NCBI RefSeq assembly: GCF_002563895.1
Contig: NZ_PDJB01000001.1
Coordinates: 1,285,501-1,349,500 of the forward strand
Direction: 5' to 3'
Source: Pseudomonas lurida
Lineage (GTDB): Bacteria > Pseudomonadota > Gammaproteobacteria > Pseudomonadales > Pseudomonadaceae
DNA: 64,000 nt
The stretch's first letter is position 1; every line of letters begins with the position of its first letter. Shown here one piece after another: positions 17,699-29,424 of the stretch. A program made the translations under genes and the position numbers. The notes beneath the pieces were generated by a model. That model was not told where the DNA came from. It searched no databases and worked only from the letters and a program-made list of their open reading frames with translations.

Positions 17699-19599
17699 GT
17701 CGACTCAGCTTTTTGAGCGCCCGCCAGAGGCAGGCACAAGACAAAGGCCGTTCCACCACTGGCCGGGTGTTCCACGGCGAGGGTGCCGCCGGTGGCCGCC
17801 GCCAGGCTGGCGGACAGCGTCAGGCCCAGGCCCAGGCCTTGCTCGCCGGGTTTGGTGGTGAAGAACGGTTCGAACAAATGCTTGCGTGCCTCGGGGTCGA
17901 TACCGTGGCCATTGTCGCGCACTTGCAGGCGGTATTTGCCCTCGCTGCTGCTGCCTTCCAGCCAGAGTTCGGGGGCCGGTTGCGCTTGCATGGCGTCGAG
18001 GGCATTGCCAATCAGGTTGACCAGGATCTGTTCCAGGCGCGTCTGGTCGATTTGCAGTTGGGCGTTGGAAAAGTCACGGTGCAGGGTCAGTGGCTGGCTG
18101 TCCAGGCGTGCGCCGAGTACTTGGAACGTGGCGTCCACCGCCTTGGCGAGGCTGGCTTCGCCCTGGTCGTCACCACGCCGGGCGAAGGAGCGCAGGCTGG
18201 CGGTGATGCGGCCCATGCGGTCGATCAGTTCGTTGATGGTCTTGAGGTTGGCGCTGGCCGTGTCCAAGGCGCCGCGCTCAAGGAAGCGCACGGTGTTGCC
18301 GGACAGGGTACGCAGCGCTGCCAGCGGCTGGTTCAATTCGTGGGCAATGCTGGTCGACATCTGGCCGATGGCTGCCAGCTTGCCGGCCTGCACCAGCTCA
18401 TCCTGGGCGCGGCGCAGGGTTTCCTCGGCCTGGCGCCGTTCACGAATCTGGCCCTTGAGCCGTTCGTTGCTGGCGCGCAGGTCGGCGGTGCGTTCGGCAA
18501 TCCGCCTCTCCAGTTGGCTGTTGGCTTCCTGCAGGGCTTCACGCGCGGCGAGGCGGGTGGCGATAACTTTGCGACGCTCGTTCCAGGCAATCAGCAAAAA
18601 CGCCACCAGGCCAAACGCAACCGCCACCAGGATGCCCTGGTTGATCGCTGCGCGGCGCAGGTCGTTGAGCGGGGTGAGCAGGGTGAAATTCCACGGTGTG
18701 TCGTTGAGCGGGCGGGTTTGGGCCAGGTAACTGACCTCATGCTCGTCGTTGACCACTTCGCTGTTGGCCGGAAAGGTCAACTTCTCGGTGCCTTCGTTCA
18801 GGCGTTCGCGGGCCAGGGGTTCGAGCTCGTTGAGCGTCGCCCAGTAATATTGGAGGCTGTGGGCCAGGCGGTCCTTGGTGTCATCGCTTAGCGGGCGCAC
18901 GGCCTTGAGGCGGCGGGCCGGGTCGCTGGAGAGAATAATGATGCCGTTCTCATCACTCACGAAGGCTTCGAGACGTGCGCGTTGCCAGCGTTCTTCCAAC
19001 GCTTCGAGGCGTACCTTGACCACGGCGACGCCGATGATCTTGCCGTGCTCTTCCAGGCCGTGGGCCAGGTAGTAGCCGGGTTCGCCGTTGGTGCTGCCGA
19101 TGCCATAGAAACGCCCAGGCTGGCCACGCACGGCGTTCTGGAAATACGCGCGGAACGACAGGTCTTCACCCTGGTAACTGTCGGCATCGCGCCAGTTGCT
19201 GGTGGCCAGCACGCGGCCGGTGGTGTCCATCACGTAGATGGCCCGACTGCGACTGCGTCGGTTCAGGCCTTCGAGGTAGTCGTTGACGGTCTTGCGGGTT
19301 TCCTGGTTCGGGTCGGCCAGCAGCGTGGAGACGCTGGACTCCAGTTCCAGCAGGCTGGGCAGGTAGGTGTATTTGCTCAGTTCGCTTTCGACAGTGCGGG
19401 CGTGCAGCTCCAGTTGGCGTTCGCCGGTGTCGCTGAGGGTGCGGATGCCATAGTACTCGCTGATCCAGAAGCCGATATAACCCAGGCCGATCATCAGGGC
19501 GATGATCAACGGTGGCAGGAACAGTTGGCGGATCAGGCGTGGTTTCACGGCAAGTGATGGCGGTGCGGCGCGAAATTGGTTGGGGTCGCATTTCATCAC
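17695..19599 (-). CDS. aauS: Sensor histidine kinase AauS
   Basis: A 634-residue DctB-type kinase. TM1 is about residues 28-48, then a ~280-residue double-Cache periplasmic region (YVMDTTGRVLATSNW), TM2 near 330, a coiled-coil with AERTADLRASNERLKGQ, phospho-acceptor H420 (SIAHELNQPL), and HATPase boxes NLIGNALDAM, DNGHGID and GLGLGL. It senses glutamate or aspartate in P. putida homologues. ATG 19599 is the first start in the frame; an internal start 1 codon later is equally possible. Confidence 0.88.
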
Positions 19600-19642
19600 A
19601 GATGCCTTGGGTCAACCAGAGCTTGCCGGCCTGCGCAGTCCA

Positions 19643-19733
19643 ATGTGGGAGCGGGCTTGCTCGCGAAGGCGGTGGGTCAATGAAAAATGTACCGACTGAC
19701 ACTACGCCTTCGCGAGCAAGCCCGCTCCCACAC
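19643..19733. repeat. REP doublet (REPIN-like)
   Basis: ATGTGGGAGCGGGCTTGCTC and its complement flank about 50 bases in the gap between aatP and aauS; it may shield aauSR from aatJQMP read-through. Confidence 0.9.
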
Positions 19734-19783
19734 AAGCCCACTGTTACATGGGCCCGGTTTCTGCAGTGGAAGCTCTGTGGGGC

Positions 19784-20518
19784 TTAGTGCTGCAGGATTT
19801 TCTCAAGGAAGTGCTGCGCGCGCTCGGAGCGGGCGTTGATGTCGCCGAAAAATTCTTCTTTCGGGCAGTCTTCGATGATCTTGCCGGCGTCCATGAAGAT
19901 CACGCGGTCGGCCACTTTACGGGCGAAGCCCATTTCGTGGGTCACGCACATCATGGTCATCCCTTCGTGGGCCAGTTGCACCATCACGTCGAGTACTTCG
20001 TTGACCATTTCCGGGTCCAGCGCCGACGTCGGTTCGTCGAACAGCATGACGATCGGGTCCATGGCGAGGGCGCGGGCAATGGCCACACGTTGCTGCTGGC
20101 CACCGGAGAGTTGGCCCGGGTGCTTGTGGGCGTGCGCCGACAGGCCCACGCGCTCCAGCAGTTGCAGGCCCTTCTTGGTGGCTTCTTCCTTGCTGCGGCC
20201 AAGTACCTTGATCTGCGCGATGGTCAGGTTTTCGGTGATGGTCAGGTGCGGGAACAGCTCGAAGTGCTGGAACACCATGCCCACGCGTGAACGCAATTTC
20301 GGCAGGTCTGTCTTCGGGTCGGCAATCGAGGTGCCGTCCACGACAACGTCGCCTTTCTGGAACGGTTCCAGCGCGTTGACGCACTTGATCAGGGTGGACT
20401 TACCCGAGCCAGACGGCCCGCACACCACGATCACTTCGCCTTTCTTAACCTCGGTGCTGCAATCGGTCAGCACCTGGAAGTCGCCATACCACTTGTTGAT
20501 GTTCTTGATAGAGATCAT
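19784..20518 (-). CDS. aatP: Glutamate/aspartate ABC transporter ATPase AatP
   Basis: A 244-residue polar amino acid importer ATPase. Walker [11 protein letters not shown]-loop [10 protein letters not shown], signature [12 protein letters not shown], Walker [13 protein letters not shown] and the switch His (VTHEMGF) are all present. It powers uptake of acidic amino acids through AatQM with AatJ. The start overlaps the stop of aatM by four bases. Confidence 0.92.
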   Translation of the reverse strand: MISIKNINKWYGDFQVLTDCSTEVKKGEVIVVCGPSGSGKSTLIKCVNALEPFQKGDVVVDGTSIADPKTDLPKLRSRVGMVFQHFELFPHLTITENLTIAQIKVLGRSKEEATKKGLQLLERVGLSAHAHKHPGQLSGGQQQRVAIARALAMDPIVMLFDEPTSALDPEMVNEVLDVMVQLAHEGMTMMCVTHEMGFARKVADRVIFMDAGKIIEDCPKEEFFGDINARSERAQHFLEKILQH

Positions 20519-21186
20519 ACGGCAAACCTTTTTTGCAGACGCTTGACCAGCAGCGAGGCGGAAAAGCTGATGATGAAGTAGACGACACCGGCAAAGATCA
20601 GGAACTCATTGGAGCGGCCGATGATGTCGCCGTTCGAGCGGGCGGAGTTGAGGAAGTCCACCAGACCCACGGTGTAGACCAGCGAGGTGTCCTGGAACAG
20701 GATGATCGACTGTTGCAGCAGCAACGGGGTCATCTTGCGGAACGCCTGGGGCAGGATGATCAGGCGCATGGTCTGGCTGTAGGTCATGCCCATTGCCTGT
20801 GCCGCCGCCATCTGGCCCTTGGGGATCGACTGCACGCCGGCCCGCACGATTTCACAGAAGTACGCGGCTTCGAACATCATGAAGGCCACGACGCAGGAAG
20901 TGAACGCGCCGATCGGGGTGTCTTCGCCGGTGATCCAGCGCAATACGAACGGCACCGCCAGGTAGAACCAGGTGATCACCAGCAGCAGCGGGATCGAGCG
21001 GAAGTAGTTCACATAGGCGCCAGCCACACGTGACAGCAGTTTGCTGGAGGACAGGCGCATCAGCGCCAGGATCGTACCCAGCACGATACCGCCGACCACG
21101 CCCATGACCATCAACTGCAGGGTCATGACCATGCCGTTCCACAGGCCCGGGATGGCGGGGATGATGCCGCTGAAATCGAATTCCAT
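20515..21186 (-). CDS. aatM: Glutamate/aspartate ABC transporter permease AatM
   Basis: A 223-residue inner membrane permease of the HisM/GltK type with about five membrane helices. The EAA loop that docks to the ATPase is seen as [21 protein letters not shown]. It shares base 21186 with the stop of aatQ, so the genes are translationally coupled. Confidence 0.92.
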   Translation of the reverse strand: MEFDFSGIIPAIPGLWNGMVMTLQLMVMGVVGGIVLGTILALMRLSSSKLLSRVAGAYVNYFRSIPLLLVITWFYLAVPFVLRWITGEDTPIGAFTSCVVAFMMFEAAYFCEIVRAGVQSIPKGQMAAAQAMGMTYSQTMRLIILPQAFRKMTPLLLQQSIILFQDTSLVYTVGLVDFLNSARSNGDIIGRSNEFLIFAGVVYFIISFSASLLVKRLQKRFAV

Positions 21187-21932
21187 TATTTACCCCCCAC
21201 GGAGATCAGGCCGGGCACCGCGACTTTCTTCTCGACCACGCGCATCAGCAGCATCAGGCTCATGTTCAGGGTGAAGTAGATCAGCGTGGCCAGGGTGAAG
21301 GCTTCAAACAGGTTGGCCGAGAACTCGGCGGTCTGTTTGGTTTGCGCCAGCAGTTCCATCAGGCCGATCAAGGACGCCACGGAGGAGTTCTTGAAGACGT
21401 TGAGGAATTCCGAGGTGAGCGGCGGAATGATGATCCGGTAGGCCTGGGGCAGCAGCACGTTCCAGTAGATCTGCGGCAGCTTGAAGCCCATGGCGCGCGC
21501 GGCGGATTCCTGGCCACGTGGCAGCGCCTGGATGCCGGTACGCACTTGCTCACAGACACGGGCGGCGGTGAACAGGCCGAGGCACACCACAACGCTCAGG
21601 TAGGCCGAGGTGGTCGGGTTGAGGTCTTGTTTGTACCAGTCCTGCAGGTTCTGCGGCAGCATATCGGGTACCAGGAAGTACCAGATAAACAGCTGAACCA
21701 GCAGCGGCACGTTACGAAACAGTTCCACGTAGCAGGTCGCGATGCCCGATACGATGCGGTTTGGCACGGTGCGCATGACGCCCAGAATGGACCCCAGCAG
21801 CAAGGCGATAATCCATGCCACGACAGCGATGGCGATGGTCCAGCCCAAGCCAGCGATGTACCAGTCGAGATAAGTCTCGCTGCCCACGCCAGTGGACTTG
21901 AAGAACACGCTCCAGTCCCAGTTGTAATTCAT
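21186..21932 (-). CDS. aatQ: Glutamate/aspartate ABC transporter permease AatQ
   Basis: A 248-residue permease, partner of AatM. The EAA loop is SAARAMGFKLPQIYWNVLLPQA; five helices are predicted. ATG 21932 was chosen over the longer frame because it follows GGGGAGA and gives the usual MNYNWDWSVFF start. Confidence 0.92.
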   Translation of the reverse strand: MNYNWDWSVFFKSTGVGSETYLDWYIAGLGWTIAIAVVAWIIALLLGSILGVMRTVPNRIVSGIATCYVELFRNVPLLVQLFIWYFLVPDMLPQNLQDWYKQDLNPTTSAYLSVVVCLGLFTAARVCEQVRTGIQALPRGQESAARAMGFKLPQIYWNVLLPQAYRIIIPPLTSEFLNVFKNSSVASLIGLMELLAQTKQTAEFSANLFEAFTLATLIYFTLNMSLMLLMRVVEKKVAVPGLISVGGK

Positions 21933-22081
21933 TAGGGTCTCCCCTCGAGATCGATCGATGTACAAGCACCCGCTTGGGGAAAATCCATTCCCGCCTGGCG
22001 ATGAACGCCAGGCACACGCGATCGGCTCGAAAACCGCCCGGTCGAGTGTTCCAAAGTAAAGCCAGCAGGTAGTAACAGACG

Positions 22082-22107
22082 CCTGAGGGAGGGTTGGCTC
22101 CCTCAGG
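22082..22107 (-). terminator. Intercistronic hairpin between aatJ and aatQ
   Basis: CCTGAGGGAG-N6-CTCCCTCAGG, a 10-bp perfect stem without a T-tract just after the aatJ stop. Such structures commonly protect or attenuate transcripts so that the binding protein is made in excess of the membrane subunits. Confidence 0.6.
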
Positions 22108-22126
22108 AGATAAGCTTAGTCAGGTA

Positions 22127-23053
22127 TCAGATTTTTACGTCAGGTGCTGGTTTGTCGCTTGGGTTAGCGATCAGCTCCTTAACCTTGTCGCTCATCGGGA
22201 AGTTCAGGTTCAGGCCTTTTGGTGGGATCGGGCTCTCGAACCACTTGCTGTAGATCTTGTTGATTTCGCCGGATTTGTACAGGGCAACAATGGCGTCATC
22301 GACCGCTTTCTTGAAGGCTGGATCGTCTTTACGAACCATGCAAGCGTAGGCTTCGAAGGATTGCGGGGTACCGGTGATGACCCAGTCGTCCGGCTTCTTG
22401 GCCTTGGCTTCTTCGCCGGCCAACAAGGCGTCGTCCATCATGAAGGCAACGGCGCGGCCGCTTTCCAGCATCTGGAAGGATTCGCCGTGGTCTTTGGCGG
22501 AGATCACGTTCATGCTCATCTGCTTGTCGGCGTTCATCGCTTTGATGATGCGCTCGGACGTGGTGCCGGCGGTGGTCACGACGTTCTTGCCTTTCAGGTC
22601 GGCGAAGTCGGCGTAGCTCGGCTTGCCATCCTTGTCTTTCTTGACCAGCAGGCGGGTGCCGATTTCGAAGATGTTGACGGTGAAATCAACTTGCTGGGCG
22701 CGTTCGGCGTTGTTGGTGGTGGAGCCGCACTCGAGGTCCGCGGTGCCGTTCTGGATCAGCGGAATACGGGTTTGCGAAGTGACCAGGTTGTACTTGGCCT
22801 TCAGGTCGGGTTTGTTCAGGTCTTTTTTCAGTTGCTCGACAACGGCCAACTGAATGTCGTGGGAATAGCCCACTGGCTTGCCCGAACCATCCGCGATGTA
22901 GGAGAACGGAATGGAGCTGTCGCGGTGAGCGAGAGTGATGGTGCCGGAGTCGTTGATCTTCTTCAGCGTGCCGGTGAGTTCAGCGGCGAACACTGGAGTG
23001 CTGATCAGAGCAGCAGCGATAGCTGCGCCCAGAATATGGGGAACGATGCGCAT
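22127..23053 (-). CDS. aatJ: Glutamate/aspartate periplasmic binding protein AatJ
   Basis: A 308-residue family 3 solute-binding protein with a signal peptide (MRIVPHILGAAIAAALISTPVFAAE). The conserved segments DSSIPFSYIADG, GTADLECGSTTNN and VVTTAGTTSERII match glutamate/aspartate-binding proteins. ATG 23053 follows GAGGAAG; the longer frame from 23170 lies over the promoter. It is the promoter-proximal gene of aatJQMP and is driven by the sigma-54 promoter at 23166-23181. Confidence 0.92.
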   Translation of the reverse strand: MRIVPHILGAAIAAALISTPVFAAELTGTLKKINDSGTITLAHRDSSIPFSYIADGSGKPVGYSHDIQLAVVEQLKKDLNKPDLKAKYNLVTSQTRIPLIQNGTADLECGSTTNNAERAQQVDFTVNIFEIGTRLLVKKDKDGKPSYADFADLKGKNVVTTAGTTSERIIKAMNADKQMSMNVISAKDHGESFQMLESGRAVAFMMDDALLAGEEAKAKKPDDWVITGTPQSFEAYACMVRKDDPAFKKAVDDAIVALYKSGEINKIYSKWFESPIPPKGLNLNFPMSDKVKELIANPSDKPAPDVKI

Positions 23054-23165
23054 CAATACTTCCTCGACATTTGTTTTTTTTATGAAGCCGGCTAAACGGC
23101 TCTCTTGTACAGCGAATGCCCGTGACGGCTCCTGAGGCGTCCCAGGCAATCGTCCAAGAGTGTAG

Positions 23166-23181
23166 AGCATGAGTCGTGCCA
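23166..23181 (-). promoter_or_regulatory. Sigma-54 promoter of aatJQMP
   Basis: On the minus strand TGGCACGACTCATGCT, with the GG and GC doublets in consensus spacing (one mismatch, A for T, before TGC). The transcript would start near 23155, giving an untranslated leader of about 100 bases. Confidence 0.85.
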
Positions 23182-23257
23182 GGCCAGCAGTAAAAGGCTA
23201 ACTCTATGATTTATAGGGTGATTAACTTTGTGTGACGAATAATGGCTAGCCTTTGGG

Positions 23258-23302
23258 TCCGGCAAACCGAATACGTCGAGGCGCCTCGTTCGGAAAACCG
23301 AA
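23258..23302. promoter_or_regulatory. Two AauR operators
   Basis: TTCGGAAAACCGAA (23289-23302) is a perfect match to TTCGG-N4-CCGAA, the AauR site I recall from P. putida. TCCGGCAAACCGAA (23258-23271) matches with one change. The centres are 31 bases apart (about three helical turns), and 80-120 bases upstream of the -24 element. Confidence 0.8.
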
Positions 23303-23306
23303 CGCC

Positions 23307-23343
23307 AAAAAAAGCCCCTGGGCCTTTCGGCGCAGGGGCTTTT
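23307..23343 (-). terminator. Intrinsic terminator of glpD
   Basis: Stem AGCCCCTG/CAGGGGCT with seven T residues on the minus strand and four on the plus strand, 15 bases after the glpD stop. Confidence 0.85.
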
Positions 23344-23357
23344 GTCGTATCGGGCTG

Positions 23358-24896
23358 TCAGGCCGCTTCAATCTTGCTGCGATGCTGCTCGACCTTGGAC
23401 AAGTAACGCTGCACGTTATCCTGCTCTTCGGGGGTAGTGAACAGGCCAAGCTTGGTACGGCGCCACAGGACGTCCTGGGGTTGGGTCGCCCATTCTTCGG
23501 CACACAGGTAATCGACTTCGCGGGTGTACAAGCCGCCACCCAGATGCTCACCGAGGTCGGCCTGGGACTGCACGCCTTCCAGCAGGCGCCAGGTACGGCT
23601 GCCGTAGGTGGTGGACCAACGACGTGCGATTTCACTCGGTACCCAGTCGAACTTGTTGCGAATGGCTTCGGCCAGGGCTTCTGGCGTGGTCATGTCTTCG
23701 CCACCGGGCAAACTTGCCGTGGCCGTCCAGCTTGGGCGCATCTGGGTAAAGTAGGGGGCCAGTTGCGCCATCGCCGACTCTGCGAGCTTGCGATAGGTGG
23801 TCAACTTGCCGCCGAATACCGACAGGATTGGCGCCTCGCCCGTGCCGCCGGACAGCGACAGGGTGTAGTCGCGGGTAATGGCCGATGGGTTGTCCGACTC
23901 GTCGTTGCACAGCGGGCGCACACCGGAATAAGTGTGGACGATATCATCGCGGCTCAGCTGTTTCTTGAAGTGAGCGTTGACCACCTTGAGCATGTAGTCG
24001 GTTTCGCCTTCGGTAATCGCGACTTTCGCCGGGTCGCCGGTGTATTCGCGGTCCGTGGTGCCGATGATGGTCAGGTGATTCAGATACGGAATAGTGAAGA
24101 CGATCCGCTGGTCTTCGTTCTGCAGGATATGCGCGTGGGCGCCTTCGTACAGTTTCGGCACGATCAAGTGGCTGCCCTGGATCAGGCGGATGCCGTAAGG
24201 CGAGTCCAGCTTCAGGTCGTCCTTGATGAACTTGGCCACCCACGGGCCGGCGGCGTTCACCAACGCTCGGGCACGGATCGAGAACAGGCTGCCATCGGCG
24301 CGCTCCATGTTCATTTCCCACAGGCCTTTGCTGCGATGAGCACTGACGCAGCGGGTCTGGGTGTGGATGTGCGCGCCTTTTTCGCGGGCGGCCATGGCGT
24401 TCAACACCACCAGGCGAGCGTCATCGACCCAGCAGTCGGAGTATTCGAAGCCTTTGGTGATTTCGCTTTTGAGCGGGCTGTCGGGGCCGAACTTCAAGCT
24501 TTTCGAGCCGGCCAGTGTTTCGCGCTTGCCCAGGTGGTCGTACAGGAACAGGCCGGCGCGGATCATCCATGCGGGACGCAGGTGAGGACGGTGCGGCAAT
24601 ACGAAGCGCATCTGCTTGACGATGTGTGGGGCCTTCGCCAGCAATACTTCACGCTCGGCCAATGCTTCGCGCACCAAGCGGAATTCGTAATGTTCGAGGT
24701 AGCGCAGGCCGCCGTGGATCAATTTGCTGCTGGCAGAAGACGTGTGGCTGGCCAGGTCGTCCTTTTCGCAAAGGAATACCGACAAACCGCGCCCGGCTGC
24801 GTCTGCTGCGATGCCGACGCCGTTGATCCCGCCACCGATAACGGCAACGTCATACACTTCGGCAAGCGGTGGAGCAGGCAAGGTAGAAGGGTTCAT
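23358..24896 (-). CDS. glpD: Aerobic glycerol-3-phosphate dehydrogenase
   Basis: A 512-residue FAD-dependent, membrane-associated enzyme that oxidises sn-glycerol 3-phosphate to dihydroxyacetone phosphate and passes electrons to ubiquinone. The dinucleotide-binding motif GGGINGVG is near the N-terminus, with SSKLIHGGLRYLE and SVFGGKLTTYR typical of GlpD. ATG 24896 gives the usual family length and has GAGG upstream; the longer frame would cover the operator. It lies downstream of glpR with its own promoter region. Confidence 0.93.
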   Translation of the reverse strand: MNPSTLPAPPLAEVYDVAVIGGGINGVGIAADAAGRGLSVFLCEKDDLASHTSSASSKLIHGGLRYLEHYEFRLVREALAEREVLLAKAPHIVKQMRFVLPHRPHLRPAWMIRAGLFLYDHLGKRETLAGSKSLKFGPDSPLKSEITKGFEYSDCWVDDARLVVLNAMAAREKGAHIHTQTRCVSAHRSKGLWEMNMERADGSLFSIRARALVNAAGPWVAKFIKDDLKLDSPYGIRLIQGSHLIVPKLYEGAHAHILQNEDQRIVFTIPYLNHLTIIGTTDREYTGDPAKVAITEGETDYMLKVVNAHFKKQLSRDDIVHTYSGVRPLCNDESDNPSAITRDYTLSLSGGTGEAPILSVFGGKLTTYRKLAESAMAQLAPYFTQMRPSWTATASLPGGEDMTTPEALAEAIRNKFDWVPSEIARRWSTTYGSRTWRLLEGVQSQADLGEHLGGGLYTREVDYLCAEEWATQPQDVLWRRTKLGLFTTPEEQDNVQRYLSKVEQHRSKIEAA

Positions 24897-24930
24897 CGGC
24901 TGGCCTCGCGATCTTTTTCGTATTGGAATT

Positions 24931-24958
24931 CGAACATTAATGTTCATTTGCGAAAATG
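24931..24958. promoter_or_regulatory. GlpR-type operator of glpD
   Basis: A perfect palindrome GAACATTAATGTTC (24932-24945) overlaps AATGTTCATTTGCGAAAATG (24939-24958), which agrees at 15 of 20 positions with the E. coli GlpR consensus. It sits about 40-60 bases upstream of the glpD start. Confidence 0.6.
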
Positions 24959-25080
24959 GTAGCTGATAAACGCGCGCGCAGCCAGCCAACTTCGATTGAA
25001 AAAACTCATCGAAGGGCGGGAAAAGGAAAATTTGTGAACATAAGCCTGGGGAAGGCTCGAGCGTAAGAGGAGTGTTGAAT

Positions 25081-25173
25081 AGCCTTCGCGGGCAGGCCCG
25101 CCCCCACAAGGGACCGCGTTCCGCCAGGGCCATGCGGTCAAGTGTGGGAGCGGGCTTGCCCGCGAGGGCGGTG
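25081..25173. repeat. REP pair in tail-to-tail order
   Basis: Reverse-orientation head (TTCGCGGGCAGGCCCGCCCCCAC) followed by a forward head (GTGTGGGAGCGGGCTTGCCC); order is opposite to the other doublets in the window. Fills the gap between glpD and glpR. Confidence 0.8.
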
Positions 25174-25198
25174 GCACAGTTGCCAGGGATAGGGGGAG

Positions 25199-25954
25199 TT
25201 ACACGACTTCCAACCGAACCTTATGCTGGTTCAGCAACTGCACCAATGCCGGCACCGGTTGCTGGTCAGTCACCAGGCAATCCACCAGGCTGATCGGCCC
25301 CAGGCGAATCATGGCGTTGCGGCCAAACTTGCTCGAGTCCGCTGCCAGGATCACCTGGCGAGCATTGGCAATGATCGCTTGCGACACCCGTACTTCCTGG
25401 TAGTCAAAGTCCAGCAGGCTGCCGTCTTCATCGATGCCGCTGATGCCCACCAGCGCAAAGTCGACCTTGAACTGGTTGATGAAGTCGACACTCGCCTGGC
25501 CCACCACGCCGCCATCACGGCGCACGTTACCGCCGGTCAACAGCACATCGAAGTCGTCCTTGGCGCTGAGCATGGTGGCGACGTTGAGGTTGTTGGTGAT
25601 GATCTTCAGGTGGTTGTGGTTGAGCAACGCACGGGCGATGGATTCGGTGGTGGTGCCGATATTGATGAACAGGGAGGCGTGATCGGGGATCTGCGCGGCG
25701 ATGGCTTCGCCGATGCGCTGTTTCTCGTCACGCATCTGGTCGGCACGCATGGCGTACGCCGTGTTCTCGACACTGGAGTCATAGGCCGCGCCGCCGTGGT
25801 AGCGGCGCAGCAGATTGGCGTCCGCCAACTGGTTGATATCGCGGCGGATGGTTTGCGGGGTGACAACGAACAGCTGCGCCATTTCCTCGATACTGACGTA
25901 GCCGCGTTCGCGGACCAGTTCGAGAATGTGTTGCTGGCGGGGAGGCAGATTCAT
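25199..25954 (-). CDS. glpR: Glycerol-3-phosphate regulon repressor
   Basis: A 251-residue DeoR-family repressor. N-terminal helix-turn-helix ([22 protein letters not shown]) and C-terminal sugar-phosphate sensor domain ([30 protein letters not shown]). It represses glp genes until glycerol 3-phosphate binds. It sits between glpK and glpD, the usual pseudomonad order. Confidence 0.93.
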   Translation of the reverse strand: MNLPPRQQHILELVRERGYVSIEEMAQLFVVTPQTIRRDINQLADANLLRRYHGGAAYDSSVENTAYAMRADQMRDEKQRIGEAIAAQIPDHASLFINIGTTTESIARALLNHNHLKIITNNLNVATMLSAKDDFDVLLTGGNVRRDGGVVGQASVDFINQFKVDFALVGISGIDEDGSLLDFDYQEVRVSQAIIANARQVILAADSSKFGRNAMIRLGPISLVDCLVTDQQPVPALVQLLNQHKVRLEVV

Positions 25955-26049
25955 GGGGCGTCCTTTGGGCTGCCATACAAAAGTGGCCCATGATGACGCA
26001 GGAATCTGCTCCCTGCCAGTTACAACCCTATATGGGTCCGGCGCTTGGC

Positions 26050-28492
<2,443 letters not shown>

Positions 28493-28618
28493 GGAAAACC
28501 TCAGTTGTTGTTCTTGTCTGGCGCACGACCTCAACGGGTTGTTGCGCGATTTTCACCGTGACAAGGATCCCCATCCCGGTCACGGCTTACTGCTCGAATG
28601 CTGCGGCACTATTCCTAC

Positions 28619-28638
28619 AGTATTCGGAAACGAAAAAA
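28619..28638. promoter_or_regulatory. Possible GlpR operator of glpFK
   Basis: AGTATTCGGAAACGAAAAAA keeps the TTCG-N4-CGAA core of GlpR operators and agrees at about 14 of 20 consensus positions. It lies about 130 bases upstream of glpF. Confidence 0.35.
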
Positions 28639-28668
28639 TATAGACAAGAATGACTGCTGTCAAAGGTC

Positions 28669-28692
28669 GAAAGTGAACTGTCGGTCACTTTC
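28669..28692. repeat. Inverted repeat between glpF and ybaK
   Basis: GAAAGTGA-N8-TCACTTTC, a perfect 8-bp dyad in the 328-base gap between divergent genes. It has no T-tract. It could be an operator for an unknown regulator. Confidence 0.5.
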
Positions 28693-28820
28693 CAACTATT
28701 GGTCTGGTGAATGATCACGCTTGTCACATTGAGCACGTACCGCGACAGAGGGCGCACTAGAGCGTTTTGTGTGGGGTTGGCCTAGAATTGGCCATCTGCT
28801 TGCCACGCTCCGGAGACTCC

Positions 28821-29291
28821 ATGACCCCCGCATTGGATCTGTTGAAAAAAGTTCGCGCCGAACATCGAATCCACAGTTACGAACATGACCCCAAGGCTGC
28901 TTCCTATGGGCTGGAGGCCGCGGAAAAATTGGGCCTCGACCCCGCGCAGGTATTCAAGACCCTGCTGGCGAGCAGTGAAAAAGGCGAATTACTGGTGGCA
29001 GTGGTGCCGGTCGTCGGAAGTCTGGATTTGAAGGCGCTGGCACACGCAGCAGGCGTCAAGAAAGTCGAAATGGCCGACCCGGCAGCGGCTCAGCGTTCCA
29101 CCGGTTACCTGTTGGGTGGCATCAGCCCGTTGGGGCAGAAGAAGCGACTGCGCACGTTTATCGATGTAACGGCGCAGCCTTTTACGACGATTTTTGTGAG
29201 TGCGGGGAGGAGAGGGTTGGAGGTCGAATTGCCAGCGGCGGTACTGGCTGAGCACACCCAGGCCACGTTCGCGCCGATTGGTCGCGCCTGA
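28821..29291 (+). CDS. ybaK: Cys-tRNA(Pro)/Cys-tRNA(Cys) deacylase YbaK
   Basis: A 156-residue YbaK/EbsC editing protein that hydrolyses mischarged Cys-tRNA(Pro). It has the conserved [18 protein letters not shown] (with the key lysine) and [14 protein letters not shown] segments. ATG 28821 was chosen because GGAGA precedes it and homologues start with MTPA-type sequence. Monocistronic, followed by a REP doublet. Confidence 0.9.
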   Translation: MTPALDLLKKVRAEHRIHSYEHDPKAASYGLEAAEKLGLDPAQVFKTLLASSEKGELLVAVVPVVGSLDLKALAHAAGVKKVEMADPAAAQRSTGYLLGGISPLGQKKRLRTFIDVTAQPFTTIFVSAGRRGLEVELPAAVLAEHTQATFAPIGRA

Positions 29292-29318
29292 CATTGATCT
29301 CAACGTGCGTGCGACCAA

Positions 29319-29409
29319 ATGTGGGAGCGGGCTTGCCCGCGAAGGCGGTGTATCAGCTAATAACAAGTCGACTGACACTTCGCCTTCGCGAGCAAGCCCG
29401 CTCTCACAG
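29319..29409. repeat. REP doublet (REPIN-like)
   Basis: ATGTGGGAGCGGGCTTGCCC at the left, GCAAGCCCGCTCTCACA at the right (one mismatch), between convergent ybaK and the ABC ATPase gene. Confidence 0.9.
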
Positions 29410-29424
29410 GTTGCCCCGGTTTCT

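Noticed and set aside
23253..24962. 569-codon plus-strand frame opposite glpD
   Set aside because: Runs through the terminator and both control regions and is antisense to glpD; no domain seen.
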